From Desulfomicrobium sp. (GTDB lineage Bacteria > Desulfobacterota > Desulfovibrionia > Desulfovibrionales > Desulfomicrobiaceae): DNA of 20,142 nt. Below, one piece after another: positions 6,337 to 14,509 of this stretch (the stretch's first letter is position 1; every line of letters begins with the position of its first letter). The notes beneath the pieces were generated by a model. That model had not been told where the DNA came from and did no database searches. It was given only the letters and a program-made list of their open reading frames with translations. The translations under genes and the position numbers were made by a program. The stretch lies in contig DPKT01000349.1 of the NCBI GenBank assembly GCA_003542385.1, forward strand, positions 1 to 20,142, given 5' to 3'.

Positions 6337-7884
6337 CTATTCCCACTCGATGGTGCTCGGCGGCTTGGACGAAATGTCGTAGACCACCCTGTTCACGCCT
6401 TTGACCTCGTTGATGATGCGGTTGGAGATGCGGCCGAGGATTTCCGTGGGAATGCGGGACCAGTCCGCCGTCATGGCGTCGATGGAGTCGACGATGCGCA
6501 GGGCGATGACGTGCTCGTAGGTCCGCTCGTCGCCCATGACGCCCACGGTCTTCAGCGGCAGCAGCACGGCGAAGCCCTGCCAGACCTTGTAGTACCAGTT
6601 GGAGGCCATGAGCTCGTGCTGCACGATCTTGTCGGCCTGGCGCAGGATTTCGAGGCGCTCGTCCGTGATCTCGCCGATGACGCGGATGGCCAGGCCGGGA
6701 CCGGGGAACGGGTGCCGCCAGACGATGAAGTCCGGCAGGCCGAGTTCCTGGGCGACCTTGCGTACCTCGTCCTTGAAGAGCTCACGCAGGGGCTCCACCA
6801 GGGCCAGGTCCATCTTCTCCGGAAGCCCGCCGACGTTGTGGTGGCTCTTGATGACGGCCGAGGGGCCCTTGAAGCTGACGGACTCGATGACGTCCGGGTA
6901 CAGGGTGCCCTGGGCCAGGTACTTGACGCCGGGGATCTTCTTGGCTTCCTCCTCGAAGACCTCGATGAAGGTGTAGCCGATGATCTTGCGCTTCTGCTCC
7001 GGGTCGTCGAGGCCCTCCAGGCGGGACAGGAACCGGTCCTGGGCCTGGACGTAGTGGAGATTCAGGTCGAAGTGCTCGCGCAGGTAGCCGACCACCTCGT
7101 CGCCTTCGCCGGCGCGCAGGAGGCCGTTGTCGACGAAGATGCAGTGCAGGTTCTTGCCGATGGCCTTGTTCAGGAGCACGGCCACCACCGTTGAGTCGAT
7201 GCCGCCGGACAGGCCGCAAACGACCTTGTCCTCGCCGATCTGGACGGGCAGGGCGTGCAGCATGGAGTCCACGAAGGAGGACATGGTCCAGGTCGACTTG
7301 AGGCCGGCGACGTGGAAGAGGAAATTGCGCAGGATCTCGTCGCCCTGCTCGGTGTGCGCCACCTCCGGGTGGAACTGCAGCGCGTACATCCGGCGCTCGA
7401 CGTCGGCCATGGCCGCGATCTCGATGCTCTGGGTCTTGGCCGTGACCGTGAAGCCGGGCGGGACTTCGAGGACATGGTCGCCGTGGGACATCCAGACGGT
7501 GAGCTTCTCGCCGTCAGCGACGCGGTCCCACAGGGGGCACTGCCGCTGGAAGCGCAGCTCGCTGCGGCCGTACTCGCGGTCCAGGGACGGGTTGACCTTG
7601 CCGCCCAGGACATGAGCCATGAGCTGCATGCCGTAGCAGATGCCCAGGACCGGCAGGCCCCAGTCGAAGATGACCGGGTCCACGCCGGGCGAGTCGGGGC
7701 TCGTGACCGAGGCGGGACCGCCGGAAAGGATGATGGCGCTGGGCTGCAGGGCCTTCAGTTCGTCAGCGGTGATGGTGCACGGGTGAATCTCGGAGTAGAC
7801 CCCGGATTCGCGCGTGCGGCGTGCGATGAGCTGCGTGTATTGTGACCCGAAATCGAGGATGATGACTTTTTCTTGAATATCCAT
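6337..7884 (-). CDS. guaA: GMP synthase (glutamine-hydrolysing)
   Basis: Cytosolic enzyme that aminates XMP to GMP using glutamine and ATP, the last step of guanine nucleotide synthesis. The 515 residues cover the whole two-domain protein. The class I glutamine amidotransferase domain (1 to about 195) has the nucleophile Cys83 in GICYGMQ and the His172/Glu174 pair in FHPEVAHTEQG. The ATP-pyrophosphatase domain has the P-loop SGGIDS at 226-231. The C-terminal dimerisation domain ends in the family hallmark SKPPSTIEWE. A GGAGG ribosome site precedes the ATG. guaB lies 45 bases upstream on the same strand, giving the common guaBA operon. No frameshift or missing catalytic residue is seen. Confidence 0.98.
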   Translation of the reverse strand: MDIQEKVIILDFGSQYTQLIARRTRESGVYSEIHPCTITADELKALQPSAIILSGGPASVTSPDSPGVDPVIFDWGLPVLGICYGMQLMAHVLGGKVNPSLDREYGRSELRFQRQCPLWDRVADGEKLTVWMSHGDHVLEVPPGFTVTAKTQSIEIAAMADVERRMYALQFHPEVAHTEQGDEILRNFLFHVAGLKSTWTMSSFVDSMLHALPVQIGEDKVVCGLSGGIDSTVVAVLLNKAIGKNLHCIFVDNGLLRAGEGDEVVGYLREHFDLNLHYVQAQDRFLSRLEGLDDPEQKRKIIGYTFIEVFEEEAKKIPGVKYLAQGTLYPDVIESVSFKGPSAVIKSHHNVGGLPEKMDLALVEPLRELFKDEVRKVAQELGLPDFIVWRHPFPGPGLAIRVIGEITDERLEILRQADKIVQHELMASNWYYKVWQGFAVLLPLKTVGVMGDERTYEHVIALRIVDSIDAMTADWSRIPTEILGRISNRIINEVKGVNRVVYDISSKPPSTIEWE

Positions 7885-7929
7885 GTGGTTCCTCCATCCG
7901 TATTGTGGATGGTCATGTTCTCGAAAATT

Positions 7930-9387
7930 CTAGTACGCGTCCACCCTGTAGTTGGGCGCTTCCTTGGTGATGATGACGTCGTGGACATGGCTCTCGCGCA
8001 GGCCCGCGGCCGAGATCTCCACGAACTGGGCCTTGTCCTGCAGGGTCGGGATGTCCCCGGCGCCGAGATAGCCCATGCCGGAGCGCACGCCGCCGACCAG
8101 CTGGTCGATGGTTTCCAGCACTGACCCCTTGTAGGGCACGCGGCCGACGATGCCTTCGGGCACCAGCTTCTTGGAGCCCTCCTGGAAATATCGGTCGCTG
8201 CTGCCGTCCTTCATGGCGTCGATGGAGCCCATGCCGCGGTAGATCTTGTAGGTGCGGCCCTGGTAGAGAATCTTCTCGCCCGGGCTCTCCTCGGTGCCGG
8301 CGAACATGGAGCCCATCATGACCGTGTCGGCACCGGCCACCAGGGCCTTGACCACGTCGCCCGAGAACTTGACCCCGCCGTCGGCGATGCAGCAGCGCCC
8401 GGCCTCGCGGCAGGCCCGCACGCATTCCATGATGGCCGTGATCTGCGGCACGCCCACTCCGGCCACGATGCGCGTGGTGCAGATGGAACCGGGGCCGATG
8501 CCGACCTTGACGGCGTCCACGCCGGCCTCGATGAGGGCCTTGGCGCCTTCGTAGGTCGCCACGTTGCCGCCGATGATCTGTGCGCTGGGCCATTCGGCGC
8601 GCGTGGCCCGCACGGCGTCGAGGATGTTGCGGGAATGGCCGTGAGCCGAATCGAGGACGATGACGTCCGCGCCGGCCTTGATCAGGGCCTCCACTCGCTC
8701 GGCCCGTCCCTTGCCCACGCCCACCGCGCCGCCGACGCGCAGGCGGCCGAGGTCGTCCTTGCAGGCGTTGGGGTATTTGCGGACCTTGTCGATGTCCTTG
8801 ATGGTCAGCAGACCTTTGAGCTTGTTGCTCTCGTCGACGACCAGGAGCTTTTCGATGCGGTTTTCGTGCAGGTGGCGCTTGGCCTCCTCCAGGGAGATGC
8901 CCACGGGCACGGTGACCAGGTTGCGGCTGGTCATGACGTCCCGCACCAGCGTCGACATCTCTGTCACGAAACGCACGTCGCGGTTGGTGACGATGCCGAC
9001 CAGATGGTCGCCGGCAATGACGGGCAGGCCGGAGATGCGGTAGTCCCGCATGAGCTCCAGGGCGTGCCCGACGGTATCGTCGGGGTCCACGGTGATGGGG
9101 TCGACGATCATGCCGGATTCCGACTTCTTGACCTTGACGATCTCCAGGGCCTGCTGCTCGATGGACATGTTCTTGTGCACGATGCCGATACCGCCCGACC
9201 GGGCCAGGGAGATGGCCATGCGCGACTCGGTGACCGTGTCCATGGCCGCGCTCAGGAACGGGATGTTGAGTTCGATGGCGGCGGTGAGCCTGGTGTGCAG
9301 GTTGACCTGGTCCGGCAGGACTTCGGAGTACGCCGGAACAAGCAGAACGTCGTCGAAAGTCAGAGCCTTGCCGAGAAATTTATCCAT
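7930..9387 (-). CDS. guaB: IMP dehydrogenase
   Basis: NAD-dependent oxidation of IMP to XMP, the rate-limiting step to GMP; soluble tetramer or octamer. The 485 residues match the family. Order: N-terminal barrel part (1-92, with LTFDDVLLVPAYSEVLP), two CBS domains (about 93-150 and 153-205), then the rest of the barrel. The catalytic Cys303 sits in GPGSICTTRIVAGVGVPQ, and the phosphate-binding loop and flap include YRGMGSIDAMK. The start at 9387 (MDKFLGKALTF) is chosen because AGGTGG precedes it and homology begins there; the frame stays open upstream into livF but is not coding there. A small hairpin (TCCCG arms, 9398-9412) lies just upstream of the ribosome site. livF ends 55 bases upstream without a clear terminator. 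Confidence 0.98.
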   Translation of the reverse strand: MDKFLGKALTFDDVLLVPAYSEVLPDQVNLHTRLTAAIELNIPFLSAAMDTVTESRMAISLARSGGIGIVHKNMSIEQQALEIVKVKKSESGMIVDPITVDPDDTVGHALELMRDYRISGLPVIAGDHLVGIVTNRDVRFVTEMSTLVRDVMTSRNLVTVPVGISLEEAKRHLHENRIEKLLVVDESNKLKGLLTIKDIDKVRKYPNACKDDLGRLRVGGAVGVGKGRAERVEALIKAGADVIVLDSAHGHSRNILDAVRATRAEWPSAQIIGGNVATYEGAKALIEAGVDAVKVGIGPGSICTTRIVAGVGVPQITAIMECVRACREAGRCCIADGGVKFSGDVVKALVAGADTVMMGSMFAGTEESPGEKILYQGRTYKIYRGMGSIDAMKDGSSDRYFQEGSKKLVPEGIVGRVPYKGSVLETIDQLVGGVRSGMGYLGAGDIPTLQDKAQFVEISAAGLRESHVHDVIITKEAPNYRVDAY

Positions 9388-9442
9388 ATTCCACCTCTCC
9401 CGAAATGCGGGAACAAGGGTTTTCGTTGATGAACCGGGGCGT

Positions 9443-10147
9443 CTAGAGCCCCAGATAGGCCTTCTTGACATCTTCGTTGGCCAGCAACGCCGCGGCGGTG
9501 TCCTCGAGGGTGATGCGCCCGTTCTCCATGACGTAGGCGCGGTGGGCGACCTTGAGGGCCTGGTTGGCGTTCTGCTCCACCAGGAAGACCGTGGTCCCGG
9601 ACTCGTTGACCTTGCGGATGATGTCGAAAATCTGTGCGATGATGATGGGCGCCAGGCCAAGCGACGGCTCGTCCAGAAGCAGCAGGCGCGGCCGGGCCAT
9701 CAGCGCGCGGGAAATGGCCAGCATCTGCTGCTCGCCCCCGGACAGGGTGCCGCCCATCTGTTTGCGACGTTCGGCCAGGATGGGGAAGAGCTCGAAGACG
9801 TACTCCAGATCCTGGGCGATGCCCTTCTGGTCGTTGCGCAGGAAGGCGCCCAGGTCCAGGTTCTCCATGACCGTCATGTCCGGGAAGATGAGCCGGCCTT
9901 CGGGCACCTGGGAAATGCCCATGCGCACGATGCGGTCGGCCTTGAGGGCCTGGATGGGCTGACCGTCGAAGACGATCTCGCCGCTGCGGGGCGGGACGCC
10001 GCCGCAGATGGACATGAGGGTCGTGCTCTTGCCGGCGCCGTTGGCGCCGATGAGGGTCACGATCTCGCCCTTGCCGATCTTCAGGGAAATCCCGTGCAGG
10101 GCCTGGATGTTGCCGTAGAAGGTGCTGACGTTCCTGAGCTCAAGCAT
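9443..10147 (-). CDS. livF: Branched-chain amino acid ABC transporter ATP-binding protein LivF
   Basis: One of two cytoplasmic ATPases of the Leu/Ile/Val (HAAT family) importer. The 234 residues match LivF. Walker A is GANGAGKST (about 33-41), the ABC signature is LSGGEQQMLAISRAL, and Walker B reads LLLLDEPSLGLAP. The phrase SLGLAP after the Walker B glutamate is characteristic of LivF rather than LivG. The ATG overlaps the livG stop by eight bases, so the two ATPases are probably made in equal amounts. It is the last gene of the liv cluster. Confidence 0.96.
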   Translation of the reverse strand: MLELRNVSTFYGNIQALHGISLKIGKGEIVTLIGANGAGKSTTLMSICGGVPPRSGEIVFDGQPIQALKADRIVRMGISQVPEGRLIFPDMTVMENLDLGAFLRNDQKGIAQDLEYVFELFPILAERRKQMGGTLSGGEQQMLAISRALMARPRLLLLDEPSLGLAPIIIAQIFDIIRKVNESGTTVFLVEQNANQALKVAHRAYVMENGRITLEDTAAALLANEDVKKAYLGL

Positions 10148-10928
10148 GGGCTTCCTCCCCGAGGTAGGCTTTGATGACCCGCGGGTCGCTGCTGACCTCG
10201 GCCGGGGTGCCGTGGGCGATGAGACACCCGTATTCCATGACGTAGATGCGCTCGGAGAGGCTCATGACCATGCTCATGTCGTGCTCGATGAGCAGGATGG
10301 CCATGTCCATTTCGTCGCGGATCTTGAGCACAAGGTGCTTCAGGGACTCGGTCTCCTGCGGGTTCATGCCCGCGGCCGGCTCGTCGAGGAGCAAGAGCGC
10401 CGGGTCCGTGGCTAGGGCGCGGGCGATCTCCAGCCTGCGCTGGGCCCCGTACGGCAGGTTGCAGGCCTGCTCGTTGTAGAACTTGTGCAGCCCGATGTAC
10501 TTGAGCAGTTCGTAGCTGCGGTCGACGATCTCCTTCTCCTCCCGGCGCACGGCGGGCGAACGCAGCAGCGCGCCGAGGATGCCGCTTGTGGTGCGGCAAT
10601 GCCTGGCGATCATCACGTTTTCCAGGACGCTCATGTTCTTGAAGAGGCGGATGTTCTGAAAGGTGCGGGCCATCCCCAGGGCCGTGACCAGGTTGGGCTT
10701 CATGCCGTTGACCTTGGTCCGGACTCCCTGCTTGGGCGTGAACCAGACTTCGCCCTCGGTGGGGGTGTAGATGCTGGTTATGCAGTTGAAGAACGTGGTC
10801 TTGCCTGCGCCGTTGGGCCCGATGAGGGCCACGATCTCGCCGGAGTTGACCTTCAACTCCACGTCGTTCAGGGCCCGCAGGCCGCCGAAGTTCATGGACA
10901 CGGCAGTGACGTCGAGTACCGGTTCCAT
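10140..10928 (-). CDS. livG: Branched-chain amino acid ABC transporter ATP-binding protein LivG
   Basis: Second ATPase of the branched-chain amino acid importer. The 262 residues fit LivG. Walker A is GPNGAGKTT (about 37-45). The signature reads LPYGAQRRLEIARAL, the non-canonical LxYGxQR form typical of LivG. Walker B is LLLLDEPAAGMNPQET, and the switch histidine lies in LIEHDMSMVM. The C-terminal PAEVSSDPRVIKAYLGEE motif is also characteristic of the family. The ATG directly abuts the livM TAG stop with no gap, and the end overlaps livF by eight bases. Confidence 0.96.
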   Translation of the reverse strand: MEPVLDVTAVSMNFGGLRALNDVELKVNSGEIVALIGPNGAGKTTFFNCITSIYTPTEGEVWFTPKQGVRTKVNGMKPNLVTALGMARTFQNIRLFKNMSVLENVMIARHCRTTSGILGALLRSPAVRREEKEIVDRSYELLKYIGLHKFYNEQACNLPYGAQRRLEIARALATDPALLLLDEPAAGMNPQETESLKHLVLKIRDEMDMAILLIEHDMSMVMSLSERIYVMEYGCLIAHGTPAEVSSDPRVIKAYLGEEAHA

Positions 10929-12152
10929 CTAGTTCTGCCCTCCTGTGGCCGCGTTCAGTTCGGGGTCCGACACCGTGTAGGTCTTCCGCTTCTCGGGGAT
11001 GAGCCCCTGGGGCCGGAAGACCATCATCAGCACCATGGCCGTGGCGAAGAGGATCATGCGGTACTCGGAGAAGGCGCGCATGTATTCCGGCAGAAGCACC
11101 AGGAAGGCCGAACCGAGAATGACGCCCAGGTTGGAGCCCATGCCGCCCAGGACGACGATGGACAGAATGATGGCCGATTCGAAGAACGTGAAGCTGGCCG
11201 GGTTGATGAACGTCGTCTTGGCCGCGAAGACCACGCCGGCGAAACCGGCCCAGGCCGTGCCGAGGCCGAAGGCCATGAGCTTCACGCCCACCCGGTCGAT
11301 GCCCATGGCCTCGCAGGCGATTTCGTCCTCGCGCAGGGCCTGCAGGGCCCGGCCGATGCGCGAATCCTTGAGCCGCGTGACGGCGACGATGGTCACAAGA
11401 GCCAGGGCCAGCACGATGTAGTAGATGTAGATGTTTGCGCCGGCCACGGACAGCTGCATGTCCAGGAGTCCGGGACGGGGGATGTTGGAGATGCCCGAAG
11501 GCCCGCCCGTGATGTCGCTGAAGTTTTCGAGCAGAAGCCGCACGATCTCGCCGAAGCCCAGGGTGACGATGGCCAGGTAGTCGCCGCGCAGCCGCAGGAC
11601 CGGGAAGGCCAGGGCCACACCGGCCAAGGCGGCCACCAAGCCGCCGATGGGCAGCGCCACCCAGAACCCGAGGCCAAAGTACTGGTTCAGCAGGGCGTAG
11701 GAATACGCTCCGATGGCGTAGAACGCGGCATGGCCGAGGAAGAGCAGGCCGGCCACGCCGACGATGACGTTCAGGCCAAGGCCCAGCACCACGTAAAGCA
11801 GGAACGAGATGAGGATGTTGGTCTGGTAGGTGGTCACGAACCAGGGGATGGTGCAGAACACGGCCAGCAGGACAACCTGGATCGGCAGTCTCAGCGCGGG
11901 ATTCTCCAGCAGGGCGGAGAGCCGGCCGGCCTCCTGGCCGCCGGACGCGGCTGCGGCGTCCCCGGCTTCCTTGCGGCGCAGTGCCCAGCGCCAGACGAAG
12001 GACAGCACGAAGCTGCCGACGCCGACCAGGGCCAGGTTTTCCCAGCGCCAGATCACGGACTTCTCGATGGCGTTGACCCGGATGACCATGATCGGGAAGG
12101 TCAGGAACATGAACCAGATGCTGACCTGAATGGATTTGATGAGTTCGTTCAT
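10929..12152 (-). CDS. livM: Branched-chain amino acid ABC transporter permease LivM
   Basis: Inner-membrane permease that pairs with LivH to form the substrate channel. The 407 residues are in the long LivM class. About the first 85 residues hold two extra membrane helices and a charged Ala/Gly-rich linker before the core. The core includes GLGLNVIVGVAGLLFLGHAAFYAIGAY, then LRGDYLAIVTLGFGEIVRLLLEN, the coupling segment that contacts the ATPase (ALREDEIACEAMGI), and GGMGSNLGVILGS near the end. These blocks are standard for LivM. A GGAG ribosome site precedes the ATG; livH ends 37 bases upstream. Confidence 0.95.
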   Translation of the reverse strand: MNELIKSIQVSIWFMFLTFPIMVIRVNAIEKSVIWRWENLALVGVGSFVLSFVWRWALRRKEAGDAAAASGGQEAGRLSALLENPALRLPIQVVLLAVFCTIPWFVTTYQTNILISFLLYVVLGLGLNVIVGVAGLLFLGHAAFYAIGAYSYALLNQYFGLGFWVALPIGGLVAALAGVALAFPVLRLRGDYLAIVTLGFGEIVRLLLENFSDITGGPSGISNIPRPGLLDMQLSVAGANIYIYYIVLALALVTIVAVTRLKDSRIGRALQALREDEIACEAMGIDRVGVKLMAFGLGTAWAGFAGVVFAAKTTFINPASFTFFESAIILSIVVLGGMGSNLGVILGSAFLVLLPEYMRAFSEYRMILFATAMVLMMVFRPQGLIPEKRKTYTVSDPELNAATGGQN

Positions 12153-12189
12153 TATCGTCTCCGTCCGTCGAGAGAATGTCGCCAGCCGA

Positions 12190-13098
12190 TCATACCTTTT
12201 CCACCTTGGCCTTGCCCATGATGCCCGAAGGCCGGAAGATCAGGAAGACCACCAGCAGGGTGAAGGCGAAGACGTCTTCGTAGTCGCTCGAAATGTAGCC
12301 GGTGGCGAAGCTCTCGGACAGCCCGAGGAACAGGCCGCCGAGCATCGCGCCCGGAATGGAGCCGATGCCGCCCAGGACCGCCGCGGTGAAGGCCTTGATG
12401 CCCGCCAGGAACCCGATGGCGAAGTTGACCATGCCGACGTGGGAGGCGATGAGCACGCCGCCGAGAGCCGCCAGGGACGAGCCCAGGATGAAGGTGATGG
12501 AGATGACCTTGTCCGAGTCGACGCCCAGGAGCATGGCCATCTTGCGGTTCTGGGCCGTGGCGCGCATGGCCTTGCCCATCTTGGTGTACTTGATGAAAAC
12601 CGTCAGTCCGGCCATGAACAGCGCGCTGGTCACGACGATGACGAAGTCCGAGGAGCCGAAGACGTGGGCCACGGGCTCCAGGAAATCAAAGTCCGGGATG
12701 AGGCGCGGAAAGGGCAGGAAGTCCGAGGTCTGGGCCAGGATGATGTAGTTCTGCAGGAACAGGGACATGCCGATGGCGGAAATGAGCGGAGAGAGGCGCC
12801 CGGCCCCGCGCAGGGGCTTGTAGGCGATCTTCTCCATGGTGTACCCGTAGCCGGCGCAGTAGATGATGGCCACGACCGCGGCTATGACCAGGATGGCCGG
12901 GGCAGGGAACCCCAGGATGCCCAGCACGCCGGCCACGATGAGTCCCATGAAGGCCCCGAGCATGTAGACCTCGCCGTGGGCGAAGTTGATGAGCTCGATG
13001 ATGCCGTAGACCATGGTGTAACCGATGGCGATGAGCGCGTAGATGCTGCCGCGCGTCAAACCGCCGAGAAAAAGTTCAGTGAAATACTGCCAGTCCAT
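12190..13098 (-). CDS. livH: Branched-chain amino acid ABC transporter permease LivH
   Basis: Inner-membrane permease, partner of LivM. The 302 residues and about eight membrane segments match LivH. Diagnostic blocks are GLTRGSIYALIAIGYTMVYGIIELINFAHGEV near the N-terminus, the coupling loop MGKAMRATAQNRKMAMLLGVD, and GGIGSIPGAMLGGLFLGLSES toward the C-terminus. A GAGGAA ribosome site precedes the ATG. The 106-base gap to livK contains a 32-base perfect palindrome and a shorter inverted repeat next to the livH ribosome site, so livH expression may be set separately from livK. Confidence 0.95.
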   Translation of the reverse strand: MDWQYFTELFLGGLTRGSIYALIAIGYTMVYGIIELINFAHGEVYMLGAFMGLIVAGVLGILGFPAPAILVIAAVVAIIYCAGYGYTMEKIAYKPLRGAGRLSPLISAIGMSLFLQNYIILAQTSDFLPFPRLIPDFDFLEPVAHVFGSSDFVIVVTSALFMAGLTVFIKYTKMGKAMRATAQNRKMAMLLGVDSDKVISITFILGSSLAALGGVLIASHVGMVNFAIGFLAGIKAFTAAVLGGIGSIPGAMLGGLFLGLSESFATGYISSDYEDVFAFTLLVVFLIFRPSGIMGKAKVEKV

Positions 13099-13109
13099 GT
13101 TTCCTCGTC

Positions 13110-13126
13110 CGATCCGGACCGGATCG
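13110..13126. repeat. Short inverted repeat next to the livH ribosome site
   Basis: CGATCCGG and CCGGATCG are perfect 8-base arms separated by a single A. The repeat begins 11 bases before the livH ATG and adjoins its GAGGAA ribosome site. It may be an operator or a weak RNA structure; nothing links it to a known regulator. Confidence 0.35.
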
Positions 13127-13148
13127 CTCCTTGCCGTCCTGTTGAAAG

Positions 13149-13180
13149 AACCGAGGGACAGGCTAGCCTGTCCCTCGGTT
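13149..13180 (-). terminator. Perfect 32-base palindrome between livK and livH
   Basis: The 16-base arm AACCGAGGGACAGGCT is followed at once by its exact reverse complement. On the minus strand the hairpin begins 24 bases after the livK stop and is followed by a short pyrimidine-rich CTTTC stretch. This suits a leaky terminator or 3' stabilising hairpin that lets the abundant binding protein be made in excess over the membrane parts, a usual arrangement in ABC importers. Confidence 0.65.
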
Positions 13181-13204
13181 GAATCTCGATAACCCTGAAG
13201 ACCT

Positions 13205-14317
13205 CTACTTCAGTTCCACGTACACGCCGTTCTGGACCTGGTACATGGAGAAGCCCACACCCTCGGCGTCGCCGCGGGCGTCAAACTTGATGGTGCCGAC
13301 GGTGGTGTCGACCTTTTCCGTGCGCAGCACGTTCATGATCTTGTCTGCGTCGGCGGAGTCGGCCTTGTCGATGGCGTTGACCAGGGCCTGCATGGCCGCA
13401 TAGGCGGCGTCGAAGAACGCGCCGGGCTCGGTGCCGAATTCGGCCATGTGGGCGGCCTTGGCGGCCTTGTTCATTTCCAGGCCGCTGACGTCCTGGGGAC
13501 CGGAAGCGTAAACGCCCTCGGCGTCGGCGCCGGCGACCTTGATGAAGGTGTCGTCCTTGACGCCGTCATCGGAGATGAACTTCACGTCGACGCGCTTCTT
13601 CTTCAGCTGGGCCACGATCTAGGAGGCTTCCGGATGGTAGCCGCCGAACATGACGGTGTCCGCGCCGGACTGGCGGATCTTCTGGACCACGGAGGAGTAG
13701 TCCACGGCGCCGGGGGTCACGCCCTCGAAGAGCACGACTTCGGCCTGGCCGCCTTCCTTGATGAACTTCTGGGCGTATTCCGCGTAACCCTTGCCGTAGT
13801 CGCCCTTGTCGTGCAGCACGGCGATCTTCTTGGCGCCCAGCTTGGCGAGGGCGAAATCAACGCCGAGCTTGGCCTGGGCGTCGTCGGAGGCGATGGTGCG
13901 GAAGAAAGTCGGGTACTGGCCGCTCTGGGTCAGTTCGGGGTTGGTCGCCGAGGGGGACATGGTCACGACCTTGGCCTCTGTGTAGATGGGCAGGGCGGCC
14001 TTGGTGGCGCCGGAGCAGATGTGGCCGACAACGACGACGGCGCCGTCGGAGACCAGCTTGGTCGCGGCGTTGGTGGCCTTCTCGGGCTTGCACTCCTCGT
14101 CCTGGACCAGCAGCTCGATCTGCTTGCCGTCGATGCCGCCCTTGGCGTTGACGTCCTTGGCCACCAGCTTGGCGGCGTTGACCGTGGGCAGGCCGTAGGA
14201 AGCCAGATCACCGGTGTGGGCGCCCGCAACGCCGATCTTGATGGTATCGGCGCCGAAGGCCGAACTGGTCAGCAGGGACAGACACGCAGCGATCACGAGA
14301 CCAGAAAAACGTTTCAT
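13205..14317 (-). pseudogene. livK: Branched-chain amino acid binding protein LivK, interrupted by one in-frame TAG
   Basis: Periplasmic substrate-binding protein of the Liv importer. The frame starts MKRFSGLVIAACLSLL, a signal peptide probably cut near residues 22-23, then DTIKIGVAGAHTGDLASYG, the typical start of the mature Leu/Ile/Val-binding fold. Cys76 and Cys101 match the disulfide pair seen in LivJ/LivK. At codon 233 (13619-13621) the frame reads TAG after GGYHPEAS; the same frame then continues open for 137 codons with normal family sequence (IVAQLKKKRVDVKFISDDG onward) to a TAG stop. There is no frameshift and no other damage. It is either a recent nonsense mutation, a sequencing error, or rarely a read-through site. 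The ATG at 14317 has a GGAGG ribosome site; a GTG four codons upstream is less likely. Without read-through the product lacks much of the C-terminal half and should not work. Confidence 0.85.
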
Positions 14318-14357
14318 CAGTTCCTCCACAATGTTCGGGTTAAGGGCAACAGATCAC

Positions 14358-14372
14358 GGCTCGGTGCGAGCC
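14358..14372. repeat. Small hairpin in the livK 5' region
   Basis: Six-base arms GGCTCG and CGAGCC flank a GTG loop about 40 bases upstream of the livK start. It would lie in the untranslated leader if transcription starts further upstream. No riboswitch class is recognised. Confidence 0.3.
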
Positions 14373-14401
14373 TTTGTTCATGCGGAATCGAATCGAAACC
14401 C

Positions 14402-14429
14402 GTTAGCATCAGCCCCTTGCCGGTGTCAA
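14402..14429 (-). promoter_or_regulatory. livK: Possible sigma-70 promoter for livK
   Basis: On the minus strand TTGACA (14429-14424), a perfect -35 hexamer, is followed after 16 bases by GCTAAC, a poor -10 with three of six matches. It lies about 85-110 bases upstream of the livK ATG, in the gap downstream of the ccm cluster, where a promoter is expected. Only the -35 element is persuasive. Confidence 0.3.
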
Positions 14430-14435
14430 ACAGGA

Positions 14436-14453
14436 CGGGGGGAAGTCCCCCCG
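14436..14453 (-). terminator. GC hairpin downstream of the ccm cluster
   Basis: CGGGGGG and CCCCCCG arms (7 bases) enclose a 4-base AAGT loop. The minus-strand sequence just after it is GTCCTGTTTG, so the U tail is weak. It lies about 55 bases past the stop of the TPR gene and probably helps end the ccm transcript before livK. Confidence 0.5.
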
Positions 14454-14481
14454 CAGCCTGCGCACGGATAGTCCGGAGAGC

Positions 14482-14502
14482 GGCCGGCGGGAGGCGCCGG
14501 CC
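14482..14502 (-). terminator. First GC hairpin after the TPR gene
   Basis: Perfect 8-base arms GGCCGGCG and CGCCGGCC enclose GGAGG. It begins 7 bases after the TPR gene stop. No U tract follows, so on its own it is more likely a 3' mRNA-protecting hairpin, acting with the second hairpin downstream. Confidence 0.45.
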
Positions 14503-14509
14503 TGAGGCA

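Noticed and set aside
10485..12221. A 578-codon plus-strand open frame opposite livG and livM
   Set aside because: Composition is Gly/His/Asp/Gln-rich with no domain. It mirrors codon bias of the real genes on the other strand, and it starts without a ribosome site.
13619..13621. The livK TAG as a pyrrolysine or selenocysteine codon
   Set aside because: Selenocysteine uses TGA, not TAG. Pyrrolysine is essentially confined to methylamine methyltransferases and a few others. No recoding hairpin is obvious after the codon, so a mutation or sequence error is more likely.
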